A program made the translations under genes and the position numbers. 64,000 bases of DNA from Rhizobiaceae bacterium (GTDB lineage: Bacteria > Pseudomonadota > Alphaproteobacteria > Rhizobiales > Rhizobiaceae), in assembly GCA_017644005.1 (NCBI GenBank), contig JAEPMJ010000001.1:1302001-1366000 (forward strand). Reading direction: 5' to 3'. A model generated the notes under the pieces. The model saw only the letters and a list, made by a program, of their open reading frames with translations, had not been told where the DNA came from and made no database searches. The stretch's first letter is position 1. Each line of letters opens with the position of its first letter. Shown piece after piece: positions 10,801 to 19,470 of the stretch.

Positions 10801-11409
10801 CACGATCTCGCCCAGCAGCGCATCGAGCCCGAACTCACCGGCTGTCGCCAGAATGTCGGGAAAGGCGCGGGCAAGCGCCGGATCGTGCCCGGTATCTGCG
10901 CCGGCTATCATGTCGCGGCGCGCTTCGGCGATCAGGATCGCTTCCTGGCGCGCATCGAGCATCTCGAAATGACCGGCAATATTGGCCTCCAGCGGAAACT
11001 GCTGCAGCACGGCTTCACAGAAGGCATGGATGGTCTGGATTTTCAGCCCGCCTGGCGTTTCCAGCGCACGGGCAAAGAGCCGGCGCGCCGCGGCGAGCTG
11101 TCTGGTGTCCGGGGAGGCCCCGGTCAGATTGGCGATCACCTCGGCGAGCGGCGCATCCTCCATCAGCGCCCAGGAGGCAAGATCGCCGAAGACGCGGTTC
11201 GCCATATTGGCGGCGGCGGCGCGCGTATAGGTGAGGCACAGCACCTTCGAAGGCTCGCACCCGTCGAGCAATAGCCGCACCACGCGCTGCGACAGTACAT
11301 GTGTCTTGCCGGAACCGGCATGCGCCGACACCCACGCGGAAAGATCCGGCCTAGCGGCCAGTTTCTGCGCGGAGACGGTATCGGCCGGGATGGACAGCTT
11401 GCCGTTCAT
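7870..11409 (-). CDS. addA: Double-strand break repair helicase/nuclease AddA
   Basis: AddA is the UvrD-type helicase-nuclease subunit of AddAB, the alphaproteobacterial counterpart of RecBCD, which resects double-strand ends for RecA. Walker A is SAHAGSGKTHVLSQRV near the N terminus, the Walker B region is HILIDEAQDTSPDQW, later helicase motifs include VGDEKQSIYSFQGA and VRIMTVHASKGLEAP, and the C-terminal nuclease has VLIVDYKTGR. The ORF track opens at 11442, but ATG 11409 overlaps the addB stop as ATGA and gives 1179 aa. Translational coupling with addB is likely. Confidence 0.97.
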   Translation of the reverse strand: MNGKLSIPADTVSAQKLAARPDLSAWVSAHAGSGKTHVLSQRVVRLLLDGCEPSKVLCLTYTRAAAANMANRVFGDLASWALMEDAPLAEVIANLTGASPDTRQLAAARRLFARALETPGGLKIQTIHAFCEAVLQQFPLEANIAGHFEMLDARQEAILIAEARRDMIAGADTGHDPALARAFPDILATAGEFGLDALLGEIVRYRDGLRRFIAEARDEDGGFSVLRTEFGFALDDTADSVAAGVWPLPRFDAAYFRRFAEQAQLSGAAAVVKDMLPEMTAAFTEASAERRLDHLVNGFLKSTDGQPYAASRFKKQLRLELPDLYDRYQAAAGHIMEVRDRLALFRMVEATGSALTIADWLIARYERIKSARGYLDFNDLIGRTSALLARADASAWVQYKLDQGIDHILIDEAQDTSPDQWRVVKSLAAEFFAGRGARDHIRRTIFAVGDEKQSIYSFQGAVPEAFAESGYEFARSVATADGRFERVRLTRSFRSTDDVLQAVDLVFADDIRRKGLTRDPDLIVHDGIRTGQPGYVELWPSLGPETVEEPDDWTQPVDHASAPSVRLAETIADTIGSWLRDGEILEGQKRRLTPGDILVLVRKRGSFVHALTRALKDVGRAVPVAGADRLVLTDHIAVKDLLAIARFVQQPEDDLSLAALLRSPIFGLTDKELFAFAHDRDHQSLYSSLRHQAEGDLLLGNVVRTLEAWRDSAAFQPVFEFYAGLLAGAPGTPAVRAKLVARLGAEAGDVIDEFLSFCLAIEQTGGDGLEALLAALDESAPEIKREMDQNRDEVRIMTVHASKGLEAPVVFLVDPGSEAFHTQHLPVLMPFRSRNGDWSGDGYLWRAGPGAANPFAKGRGASIRDAAEEEYRRLLYVGMTRAEDRLIVCGYHGVRGRPTLSWHGMVEAALQGSEHTQSREIQGMDVPALRFRYTTFDEAEAPQIDQPEREMPVRTVAPDPLGPMPAAPRPPPPLRPSGAGYTPDDDAGQPVAPASSPVLDPNREPSFAQARGIAVHRLLQLLPTMAPAERLPALERYLCSIASDWPQTERDRIAESVSAILSDSAFAGVFAPGSRAEVSLMGEVEAGGRRWSVSGKVDRLAVSDDGVLIVDYKTGRLAPRNAEEVPENQVRQLAIYRALLEPIYPGRTVRAALLFTEGPRLIELDAQALDAALEALTTP

Positions 11410-14400
11410 TCGGGCGGCTCGCCTCCACCCGAGGCCGACCATTCGAGCACACGCGCAAGATGGTCGTAGTCGCCGTCCGTATCCCCCTCACGGAAGGGCA
11501 GAGCGCGGGAGATGTAACCATTCGATTCGGTAGCGTAATGAGCGACCAGAAGCTCCAGCCGCTGCCATGCATCCGCAGTCAACGAGGCCGCTTTGACATG
11601 CTTCTTCTTATATTCGAGCACTGACTCCTCAAACACGCCGCCATTCGCCTTCAGCCGGACATAGGCGAGTTCGTTCGGCTTTCGTTTGCCAGCCTCCTCA
11701 AATGCACCACGCTCCAGCAGCGCACCCTCCAGCGCCAGTTGCGGCGAAAGCAGTGTGTGCGCCTGAGCTTTCGTGGGATAGGAGCCGGTCTTGTAATCGA
11801 GAATGTCGGCATGGCCTCCGGGCAGAAGGTCGATACGGTCGGCCCGGCCATGCAAGGTTGCCCCGGTGCGGCCGATTTTCGCCGCGGTTGCCACCGCCTC
11901 TGCGAGGCGGGCTTCAATCTGCGCCGGACGCTCGTTGCGCTCCCAGTCTACGACCGAACCGGCAAGTGCAACGAAGCGCGGCCACCAGACCGCATGCACA
12001 TCCGGCGGGAGCCTGGCCGTGGCGAAGGCCTTTCGTCCAGCTTCGAGCAGGCGCGCCTCCGCGCCTTCGTCGCGCGGATCCGCACCTGTCGCGACGAAGG
12101 CGTGCAGGATGTCGTGGAACAGCGTGCCGCGATCGGCAGCGCCCGGGTCGCGAATGAACGGGTCGAGCGGGCGCAACCCCAGAACGCGTCTGGCATAGAC
12201 GGCATAGGGGTCGCGGCGCAGCGTCTCGATTTCGGTAACCGAAAAACGCTTGGGGCGCGCGATCACCGGCGGGGTCGGGCTCGGGCGGGCTATGGGGCTT
12301 GCCGCCGGCTGCATGTCGAGCCTTCGCGCGCGGGCGATGAGGGCTGCACCCCGATTGCGCAGCTGCGTTGCCATCGGCTCACCGACATAGGTCAAAAGGC
12401 GTTGCATCCAGCGCGAAGCCACCGCCGGCGCATCGCCGGCGCGCACCGAGCGCGTCAGCATCACCTCCGGCATGCTCGCCGCCATCCAGAAATCATGCGC
12501 TGCCTGGCCGAGGCGACGCTCCGGCGGCTCCAGTTCAAGGCCCGCTTTCATCAGCCGGGACATGAAGCGATCAGCGTTTGCACGGTGCGGCCAGCTTCCC
12601 TCATTGAGACCGCCAAGCACCAGCGTATCGACATGCTGCAACCGGGCTTCCAGCGTACCCCAGATCGCGACTCGGCTGTCGGCTCCCTGGGGCGGTTTCA
12701 CCGCAACGCCGCTGATGAGCGCCGCCAGCATGTCCGGCCACTCGGAAGCCGAGAAGACCAGCGGCGTGGTCGAACCCGTAAGCTCGCGCAGGAATTTGAC
12801 CAGAGCCTCCCCGCCATCACCGCCATAAAGGTCGGCAAGGCCGCCGTCCCCGCTTCTGCCAAGCGCCTCGATGGCCTCAACCGACATGCGCGCGACATCG
12901 CATAGCGACACCTGCGCTTTACCGCGCAGCTCGATCAGCGGTGCGACTGCTTCGGCGATCGCCAGCGTCAGCGCGCGGGCATCGGCGATTTCGGCGGCGG
13001 TGATGCGCGACCGCCAGAAGGGTCTGCGCACCTCCTCACGTTCCATGGCAGCCAGCCGGTTCTCGAAAAGCGCATTCAGCTCCGCGACATCCGGCCGTCC
13101 GGTGCCGCCCCGAAACGCGACCAGCTCCGTGACTTCCGCCGCCCTGCGCGCCGCCCGACGCGGCATTGCACAGCACAGAAGAGGGTTCTTCATCAGCGAC
13201 AGAAGCGCAAGGGGATCGCCTGGCGCCAGTGCCACTTCCACCGTCCGCAACAGCAGCGACGCGGCAGGATAATGCCGCAGCTGGCGGCCACCGGAATCGT
13301 CGGCCTGCAAGCCGAAACGGCGAAGCTCGGCCGCAACGCGGCGCGCCAGCGCGCGGTCCGGCGTAACGAGTGCCGTCTTGCGGCCCTCGCCCACCGCACG
13401 GCGCAGCGCGACGGCGATCGCAAGCGCTTCCTCGTGCTCGTTGGCGGCTTCGACCACGGTGACTTCGTCGAGCGATTTGCCCGCCAGCAGTGCACCTGCG
13501 GTCGAGCGTGACAGCGCCCATTCGCTGGTGGTTTCTGCAGGACGAAGCACCTCGCTGAGAAGGCGCGCCCGGGCCGCAAGTGCGGACGTTGGCTCGCCTA
13601 CTGTCTCGATCTCGGAGCGGTCGGTACCCAAAGCCTTTATCAGCTTCGCCAGTCCGAATTGCGGATGGCCGAAGGTCGCCGGCTGGCGCGGCTCGACGCC
13701 CAGCAGCGACCAGGACGCGTCGTCCATCGCGAGGTCAACGCCTGGCAGTACCACCGCGCCATTGGGCAAGCCGGCAATTGCCGCAAGCAGCCTCGCCGTT
13801 GCGGGAATGGAGCCCGTGGAACCGGCGGCGATCACCGGGCCTTGCGGTGGATTGCGCTTCAGCCGGGCGGTTTCGGCATCAATCATCGCGGTCAGGTGCG
13901 CGCCAGGGCTGGCAAGCCGCCGTGCTTCCAGTTCAGCCGGAAAATACTCGGTGACGATTGCCAGGAAGTCGAGCGTGACCTGCCACCACCCGGCCAGATC
14001 GTCAGGCACGAGTCCCTGAAGCCTGGACCAGTCAGCGCCTTCGATCTCGATCTCGTCCATCAGCGCGGAAAGATCACGCGCCAGCCAGATGGCGTCCGCG
14101 GTTGAGGCGGGCACCACAACATCCTCGCCGAAACGGGCGCGAATGTGTGCAGGCAGACGCGCCTTCCATGCCTGCACCAGCGGTGCCAGCGTCAGCACAC
14201 GATCAAGCGCGCCGATGGGCGGTGCGAGATCAAGTGCGTCGGCAGACACGGGTTCGAACGCCCCGAGGTCTTCCTCAAACTCACCCAGCGGCCGGATCTG
14301 CGGCAGGATTGCGGCGCGGCACCCCAGCCTTTCAAGAAAAGCAGCGCGGAGCTCGCGCGCGGCGCGGCGGGTGGGCACGAAGATGGTGGTCGCGGCGAGA

Positions 14401-14525
14401 GCCAGAGGATCGTCTGGCGGCGCACCCGGCGCCAGACGATTGGTGAAAACGGCATCGGCCAGGGTCGGCAGGAATGCCACGCCGGCCGGAATGGAAAAGA
14501 CCTTCGGCCCCGCCCTGCCGGTCAT
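11406..14525 (-). CDS. addB: Double-strand break repair nuclease subunit AddB
   Basis: AddB is the partner of AddA, with an inactivated helicase-like N-terminal half and a C-terminal RecB-family nuclease. The 1039-aa length fits the alphaproteobacterial form. FVPTRRAARELRAAF lies in the N-terminal region, ETLRRDPYAVYARRVLGLRPLD is the typical central block, and GHADILDYKTGSYPTK holds the nuclease Asp and Lys. Its start overlaps the nucleotidyltransferase stop by four bases (ATGA), and its stop overlaps the addA start in the same way. Confidence 0.95.
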   Translation of the reverse strand: MTGRAGPKVFSIPAGVAFLPTLADAVFTNRLAPGAPPDDPLALAATTIFVPTRRAARELRAAFLERLGCRAAILPQIRPLGEFEEDLGAFEPVSADALDLAPPIGALDRVLTLAPLVQAWKARLPAHIRARFGEDVVVPASTADAIWLARDLSALMDEIEIEGADWSRLQGLVPDDLAGWWQVTLDFLAIVTEYFPAELEARRLASPGAHLTAMIDAETARLKRNPPQGPVIAAGSTGSIPATARLLAAIAGLPNGAVVLPGVDLAMDDASWSLLGVEPRQPATFGHPQFGLAKLIKALGTDRSEIETVGEPTSALAARARLLSEVLRPAETTSEWALSRSTAGALLAGKSLDEVTVVEAANEHEEALAIAVALRRAVGEGRKTALVTPDRALARRVAAELRRFGLQADDSGGRQLRHYPAASLLLRTVEVALAPGDPLALLSLMKNPLLCCAMPRRAARRAAEVTELVAFRGGTGRPDVAELNALFENRLAAMEREEVRRPFWRSRITAAEIADARALTLAIAEAVAPLIELRGKAQVSLCDVARMSVEAIEALGRSGDGGLADLYGGDGGEALVKFLRELTGSTTPLVFSASEWPDMLAALISGVAVKPPQGADSRVAIWGTLEARLQHVDTLVLGGLNEGSWPHRANADRFMSRLMKAGLELEPPERRLGQAAHDFWMAASMPEVMLTRSVRAGDAPAVASRWMQRLLTYVGEPMATQLRNRGAALIARARRLDMQPAASPIARPSPTPPVIARPKRFSVTEIETLRRDPYAVYARRVLGLRPLDPFIRDPGAADRGTLFHDILHAFVATGADPRDEGAEARLLEAGRKAFATARLPPDVHAVWWPRFVALAGSVVDWERNERPAQIEARLAEAVATAAKIGRTGATLHGRADRIDLLPGGHADILDYKTGSYPTKAQAHTLLSPQLALEGALLERGAFEEAGKRKPNELAYVRLKANGGVFEESVLEYKKKHVKAASLTADAWQRLELLVAHYATESNGYISRALPFREGDTDGDYDHLARVLEWSASGGGEPPE

Positions 14526-15247
14526 AGGTTTGCAGAGTGGCGCGCCACGGCCGCTTCGGCGGTCGCGATCGCATCGGGCGTGCCGACCGTGATCCAGTGG
14601 CCCCTCATCGGATGGCCGTAGAGCCGGCCTTCGGCGATCGCCCGGTCGAAATAGAGATTGAGCGAATGCGGTTCGGCAGCTGCGCCGGCAAAAATCCCCG
14701 GATTTACGATGGCCGCACCTGCATAGATCAACCCGTCGGGCGCGCCACCGGCGCGGCTCAATCGGCCATCCTGCGCCAGCAGAAAGTCGGCACGGCCCGA
14801 ATGTCCCGTCGAATGGTCGAGATCGGCAAGCATGAGTAGAATATCCATGCGCGCGTCATCCCAGGCAAGGCCAAGTTCGGCCAGATTTTCGTCACCGCCG
14901 ACCCAGAATGTGTCAGCGTTGAGCACAAAGAACGGCAACGTGCCGAGCCAGGGCAGCGCCCCAACGATGCCGCCTGCCGAATCCAGCAGTTCCTCGCTCT
15001 CATCCGAAATTCTGACACGCGGCGAAGCCCGGCCTTGAAGATGCGCGATCAGCAGAGGCGCGAGGTAATGGACGTTGACCACCGCTTCGCCGACGCCAGC
15101 GTTGGCGAGGGCGTCTAGTCCCCAGTCGATTAACGGTTTGCCCGCGATGGGAACCAGCGGTTTCGGAATGCGCTCCGTAATCGGCCGCATCCGTTTGCCG
15201 AGCCCGGCGGCCAGAACCATGGCTTTGTCGGGTATACGGCCGGTCAT
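14522..15247 (-). CDS. murU: MurU-type sugar-1-phosphate nucleotidyltransferase
   Basis: The 241-aa protein has the sugar nucleotidyltransferase signature AAGLGKRMRPITERIPKPLVPIAGKPL and a metal-binding FVLNADTFWV strand. Together with an AmgK-type kinase, MurU family members turn MurNAc-1-phosphate into UDP-MurNAc, bypassing de novo synthesis in cell-wall recycling. The gene directly upstream contains such a kinase domain and overlaps by ATGA, which supports that role over a generic GDP-mannose or glucose-1-phosphate enzyme. The specific substrate is inferred from context. Confidence 0.82.
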   Translation of the reverse strand: MTGRIPDKAMVLAAGLGKRMRPITERIPKPLVPIAGKPLIDWGLDALANAGVGEAVVNVHYLAPLLIAHLQGRASPRVRISDESEELLDSAGGIVGALPWLGTLPFFVLNADTFWVGGDENLAELGLAWDDARMDILLMLADLDHSTGHSGRADFLLAQDGRLSRAGGAPDGLIYAGAAIVNPGIFAGAAAEPHSLNLYFDRAIAEGRLYGHPMRGHWITVGTPDAIATAEAAVARHSANL

Positions 15248-16755
15248 GCTTCGAGAGCTTCGGCGAGGCCTATTTCCTGAAGGGCCTGCTCCACCGGCGC
15301 CAACGAGGGATGGCGCAGCGCCTGGGCGAAATAGGCGCGGCAGCGGGGCAGGTGACGCATGTAACCCGGCTTACCGTCGCGTTTGTTGAGGCGCACGAAA
15401 ATGCCCAGCACCTTTGCATTACGCTGCGCTGCCATAATGGCGAAGGCCTCGTCAAAGGCAGCACGGTCGAACGGACCCTGCCGCGCTCGCGCCTGCGCAT
15501 AGGTTGACACCACGGCGTCCTGCAAGTCCGGCGGCACTGTCACGCGTGCATCCATTGCCAGCGAGGCAACATCATAGGCAGCCGGCCCATAGACGGCGTC
15601 CTGGAAGTCGATCAGGCCTAGGCAGTCGTTGCCGGCGTGGTTTGCGCGCCAGATTAGGTTTGGCGAGTGAAAGTCGCGCAGCACTATGGTCTTTTCCGCA
15701 CGCTCGAGCCGGTCGAGCACCGCGTTCCAGGCATCGAAAAACTGGTGTCGTTCGTCGTTCGTTATCTGACGGTTCGCCTCATGTGGCAGATACCAGTCGA
15801 GCATCAGAGACAACTCTATCAGCATGGCCTCGCGGTCGTAGTCGGGCAGCCGATGTTCCACGCCCTCCGCGACAGGCAGTACATGCGGCCATGTGTCGGC
15901 GTGCAGATCGGCCAGCAGGCCGGCGGCAGCGAGGTAGCGTTCAGGTATAGGTGTGCCGTCGGCGGCGATAACGCCCTCGTCGCCAAGCTGCTCCAGAACA
16001 AGCAAGCCGTTGTCCAGATCCGATGCATGGACGACGGGTGCGCAGAATCCGGCTTTCTTAAGCGCCGAAGCGACAGCCACGAAAGGCACCACGGATTCGG
16101 CCAGCTTGGCCACCTGGCTGTAGGTTCTGCCGTCCCGGATCGGCGGGCCGTCGGGCCGTCGGGGCGCGTCCATCAGAATGCGCGCGGCGCCATCCGCCAG
16201 CGCCAGTGTTTCGTAAGCGCGGGTGGAAGCATCGCCGATGAGATGCGTGCGGCTGGCATTACCTTCGCCGGCTGCGATCAGGAAGCCGCGGATATCGAAG
16301 GATCGCCCGATGCGGTCCGCCGCCGGGCCGGATGCCGAAATCCTGGCACTGCGGCCCGCGCCTTCTTCGCCGAGTACGACCTCGATGGAATGTGCAGGCA
16401 GGAGTTCGCCGGCGCGCTCGGGCCATTCGACGAGTACAACGCCGTTGGTCGTTGCTTCATCGAAGCCCAGCTCTTCCAGCTCCTCGACCGATGTCACGCG
16501 GTAGAGATCGAAATGCGCGACCGGAAACCGAGCGTCATAGGACTGCACGACCGTGAAGGTCGGGCTTGGCACCTCCAGGTCGGGGTTTGCGGCGAGCGCG
16601 CGAATGATGGCGCGCGCCAGCATGGTTTTGCCGGCACCCAGGTCGCCATGCAGGGCCAGCACGTCGCCTGGCCGCACTGCCGCGGCGAGATCATTGCCAA
16701 GTATCGCGGTCGCGGATTCATCGGGCAAGAAGCGCCGAAAATGGCGCACCGTCAT
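15244..16755 (-). CDS. Fused TsaE ATPase / AmgK-like phosphotransferase
   Basis: This 503-aa protein joins two families. Residues 1-150 are TsaE, the ATPase that helps TsaD/TsaB make threonylcarbamoyl-A37 in tRNA, with Walker A GDLGAGKT at 37-44 and SPTFTVVQSY plus FDLYRV typical of the family. From about residue 165 an aminoglycoside-phosphotransferase fold follows, with catalytic LRDFHSPNLIW and LIDFQDAVYGP, most like the MurNAc/GlcNAc anomeric kinase AmgK. The fusion is widespread in alphaproteobacteria. ATGA coupling to murU supports a cell-wall recycling role for the C-terminal half. The start is six bases after the divL stop. Confidence 0.9.
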   Translation of the reverse strand: MTVRHFRRFLPDESATAILGNDLAAAVRPGDVLALHGDLGAGKTMLARAIIRALAANPDLEVPSPTFTVVQSYDARFPVAHFDLYRVTSVEELEELGFDEATTNGVVLVEWPERAGELLPAHSIEVVLGEEGAGRSARISASGPAADRIGRSFDIRGFLIAAGEGNASRTHLIGDASTRAYETLALADGAARILMDAPRRPDGPPIRDGRTYSQVAKLAESVVPFVAVASALKKAGFCAPVVHASDLDNGLLVLEQLGDEGVIAADGTPIPERYLAAAGLLADLHADTWPHVLPVAEGVEHRLPDYDREAMLIELSLMLDWYLPHEANRQITNDERHQFFDAWNAVLDRLERAEKTIVLRDFHSPNLIWRANHAGNDCLGLIDFQDAVYGPAAYDVASLAMDARVTVPPDLQDAVVSTYAQARARQGPFDRAAFDEAFAIMAAQRNAKVLGIFVRLNKRDGKPGYMRHLPRCRAYFAQALRHPSLAPVEQALQEIGLAEALEA

Positions 16756-16761
16756 CAGCCC

Positions 16762-19296
16762 TCACTCCGCTGCAGCGCGGATGCCCTGCGGCGCCGCGGG
16801 GAAGCGACAGACCACCCTGGTGCCCGCGTCTGTGCCGGTTTCGATATCGACGCTGCCGCCATGCAGCTCGACGAAGCTCTTGACTATGGAAAGCCCAAGC
16901 CCGGCACCGCGGCGGCGGCCGCGTTTGGGTCGTGGCTCAAAACGATTGAACACCGTTTCCAGCACTTCGTCTGGCATACCCGGACCGTCGTCGTGAACAG
17001 AGAATTCGATACCCTCGTCAACGCCGCGGGCAGCGAGCCTGACGGTGCTTCCCTCCGGCGCGAAATTAGCGGCATTGCTCAACAGGTTGAAGAGAATCTG
17101 CCGGACGCGCTGCTCGTCGGCGTGGAAGGAGGCCGGAGCGGACGCGCTGTCAATCTCGAGTTTCAGCTGATGTTCGCGCAACCGCTCACCTATCGCTTCG
17201 GCTGCTTCTTTCACCAGAGCGTCGACCTGCACTTCGCCGATTTCCAGCTCCATGATGCCCGCATCAACCGTGGCAAGATCGAGGATGTCGTTGATGATGG
17301 TGTGCAGCGCCGCCGACGACGAACCTATATGCTCGACATATTCGCGCTGCCGCGCATTGAGCGGGCCGGTCGTCTCCATCGCCAGAAGCTCAGCGAAGCC
17401 ACTGATATTGGTCAGCGGCGAGCGCAACTCATAGGAAACGTGCTGCACAAAGTCATTCTTCAACTGATCGGCGCGCTGCAGGGCTTCGTTCTTGTCCTTC
17501 AGCGCGCGTTCGACATTCACGCTGTCTGTAATGTCGACGAAGGTGATCATCACCTGCCCATTGGGCAGATGAATGACGGCGTAGCGAAGTACGGTGCCGT
17601 CCACCAATTCAACCTGCCCCTGGCGGTCGCGGCGCTCGTCGTCAAAGCCGGTGGCGGCTGCAACAAAGTCGCTCCAGGGACTTTCCTTGGCACGCGCAGC
17701 GCATAGGTCGCGGATCGCAGAAATATGCGTGCCGGCTTCGGCCTGTTTTTCGTCCAGACCCCAGAGGCGGGCAAATGCAGGGTTGGACAGCCGCGCCACA
17801 CCGTCGGACCCGAACACGGCAACGCCTTCGGCCAGGTTGTCGAGCGTTTCGCCCTGCACCCGTACAGCCGTCTTGTACCGGCTTTCCAGGTCGATCTGTT
17901 CGGTCAGATTCTCGAAAATCCACGTCACGCCGCCATTGGCCTGCGGATTGGCAACAACTCGAACCGTGCGGCCGTCCGGCAAGTGCCACCAGTGTTCCTG
18001 CGAATCGACGGCGCGATATGCCTCAAGCAGCGTCTCTTTCCAGCGCCGCCATTCCGGCTGCTCGGCAAGCTTGCCCTCGCTGCGCAGCCTGTCGAGCACC
18101 AATGCGTGCTCGGGCGCGCTTTCCAGAAAGCCGATATCGAGCTCCCAGAGCTTCTGGAAGGCCTGGTTGAAAAAGCGCAACTTGCGGCCGGAATCGAAAA
18201 TCGCGATCGCGGTATTCAACTGATCGAGCGTATGGGCGTGGCTGCGTGCCATACGTTCAGATTGCTCACGCACGCTTTCGGTGTCGCTGACATCCACGGC
18301 AATGCCGGCGGAACCGGCGGCGGTGGCGTGGTCCGTTACAGCGAAAACGCGGCGGTCGCCACCGACCACGGTGGAGAGCTTTCCGGCGAACGCGGCTTCT
18401 TTCTTCTGCTGGTGCGCAATCGCGTCACGCGACTGGGTGCCCAGAAACTCCTTGCCTTCTTCGACGGCTGCATCGGGCGAACGCGCCTCCACGGCTGCCG
18501 CATAGGCATGGTTGACCCAGCGAAGCGTTCCGTCCGGGTGGCGCATCCAGATCGGCATGGCCAGCGCATCGGCAAGGCCGAGCAGCATTTCTCGTTCGTT
18601 GGCGACGAACTGGTGTTCGAGCCGCAGGCGCGCATGCTCCTCGCGCGCTGCGGAAAGAAGTTCGAAGCGCAGAACGCGGCTCACCGGGGAACGACGCCCC
18701 TGCGCCTCGAGCAAGGTGTCACCGCGCGTTGAGACGACAAGATCGAACGGTCTGCCGTTTTCACGGAGCTCCGTCAATGCGCTCTCCAGCTCCGCTGCCG
18801 AATTGGGTTTGAGCCAGCGCCCGAAGGCCAGAAATGCGCCGCGCTCTTCCGGAACGCCGGTGTCAGCCGGCAAACTGCCGACGACGTCGGGTTTACCGGC
18901 CTCGTTCATCCAGACCACGGCCTTCTGGTCGTTGAGATTGAGCAGCGACTCCGTGCGCTGGAGCAAAGCACCCGATTGCGATAGCCGCTCGCGCAAATCG
19001 AGGTTTTCGTCTGCAGTGCGCGCGCGTTCGCGGATCAGCCAGATCGCCGACAGCATTGCCGCGCCGGTGGTGCCAATGAAAACCGCAAGCTGGATGACTT
19101 CCCATGCGCCGAAGAGATCGCCGCCGCCCGTCTGCGCCTGGGCCGAGAACGGCTGCATTGCGGCTACGCCCGAAGCCAGGGCCGCAACCAGCCTGTTGCA
19201 GGCAGAAGACCGCCCGCCAGATCCTGAACGATCTGTACCTTTATGCGCGCCGCGTACCGCAGCGCCGCCCGCCTTTTGCGAGACCACTCCTGGCAA
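16762..19296 (-). CDS. divL: DivL-like PAS sensor kinase with Tyr in the H-box
   Basis: This 844-aa membrane kinase has one N-terminal transmembrane segment (about 67-88), several PAS-like regions and a full HisKA-HATPase_c core with the N box FNLLSNAANFAP and G boxes DDGPGMPD and GAGLGLSIVKSF. The H-box reads FVQHVSYELRSPLT, so Tyr622 occupies the phospho-acceptor position. That is the hallmark of DivL, the pseudokinase that reads DivK phosphorylation and controls CckA and hence CtrA. The family call rests on this substitution and the PAS-rich layout. The start is uncertain within about 45 codons. The gene heads the run leading to tsaE/amgK and addBA. Confidence 0.88.
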   Translation of the reverse strand: MPGVVSQKAGGAAVRGAHKGTDRSGSGGRSSACNRLVAALASGVAAMQPFSAQAQTGGGDLFGAWEVIQLAVFIGTTGAAMLSAIWLIRERARTADENLDLRERLSQSGALLQRTESLLNLNDQKAVVWMNEAGKPDVVGSLPADTGVPEERGAFLAFGRWLKPNSAAELESALTELRENGRPFDLVVSTRGDTLLEAQGRRSPVSRVLRFELLSAAREEHARLRLEHQFVANEREMLLGLADALAMPIWMRHPDGTLRWVNHAYAAAVEARSPDAAVEEGKEFLGTQSRDAIAHQQKKEAAFAGKLSTVVGGDRRVFAVTDHATAAGSAGIAVDVSDTESVREQSERMARSHAHTLDQLNTAIAIFDSGRKLRFFNQAFQKLWELDIGFLESAPEHALVLDRLRSEGKLAEQPEWRRWKETLLEAYRAVDSQEHWWHLPDGRTVRVVANPQANGGVTWIFENLTEQIDLESRYKTAVRVQGETLDNLAEGVAVFGSDGVARLSNPAFARLWGLDEKQAEAGTHISAIRDLCAARAKESPWSDFVAAATGFDDERRDRQGQVELVDGTVLRYAVIHLPNGQVMITFVDITDSVNVERALKDKNEALQRADQLKNDFVQHVSYELRSPLTNISGFAELLAMETTGPLNARQREYVEHIGSSSAALHTIINDILDLATVDAGIMELEIGEVQVDALVKEAAEAIGERLREHQLKLEIDSASAPASFHADEQRVRQILFNLLSNAANFAPEGSTVRLAARGVDEGIEFSVHDDGPGMPDEVLETVFNRFEPRPKRGRRRGAGLGLSIVKSFVELHGGSVDIETGTDAGTRVVCRFPAAPQGIRAAAE

Positions 19297-19413
19297 TGTC
19301 TTGTTCCTTTTCGCCGCCTTCGTGCCAAGACCGCCCGCTGCGCGCCTCTCTGCCGGAGACGTCGCGAATCAGGGCAATGTACCTGCAAGGGGATTCGGGG
19401 TGAAGGAGGCCCA

Positions 19414-19444
19414 ACAAAAAACCGGGCGACACGGGGCCGCCCGG
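19414..19444 (-). terminator. Rho-independent terminator of ahcY
   Basis: Read on the minus strand, CCGGGCG and CGCCCGG form a 7-bp stem around a 9-nt loop and are followed by TTTTTTG. It sits about 26 bases after the ahcY stop and before divL, so it separates the two units. Confidence 0.85.
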
Positions 19445-19470
19445 CTCATATCATCGGGTATCTCGCCGGA

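Noticed and set aside
15667-17706. 679-aa plus-strand ORF antisense to tsaE/amgK and divL
   Set aside because: It crosses two genes with clear protein families on the other strand and itself has low-complexity composition without motifs.
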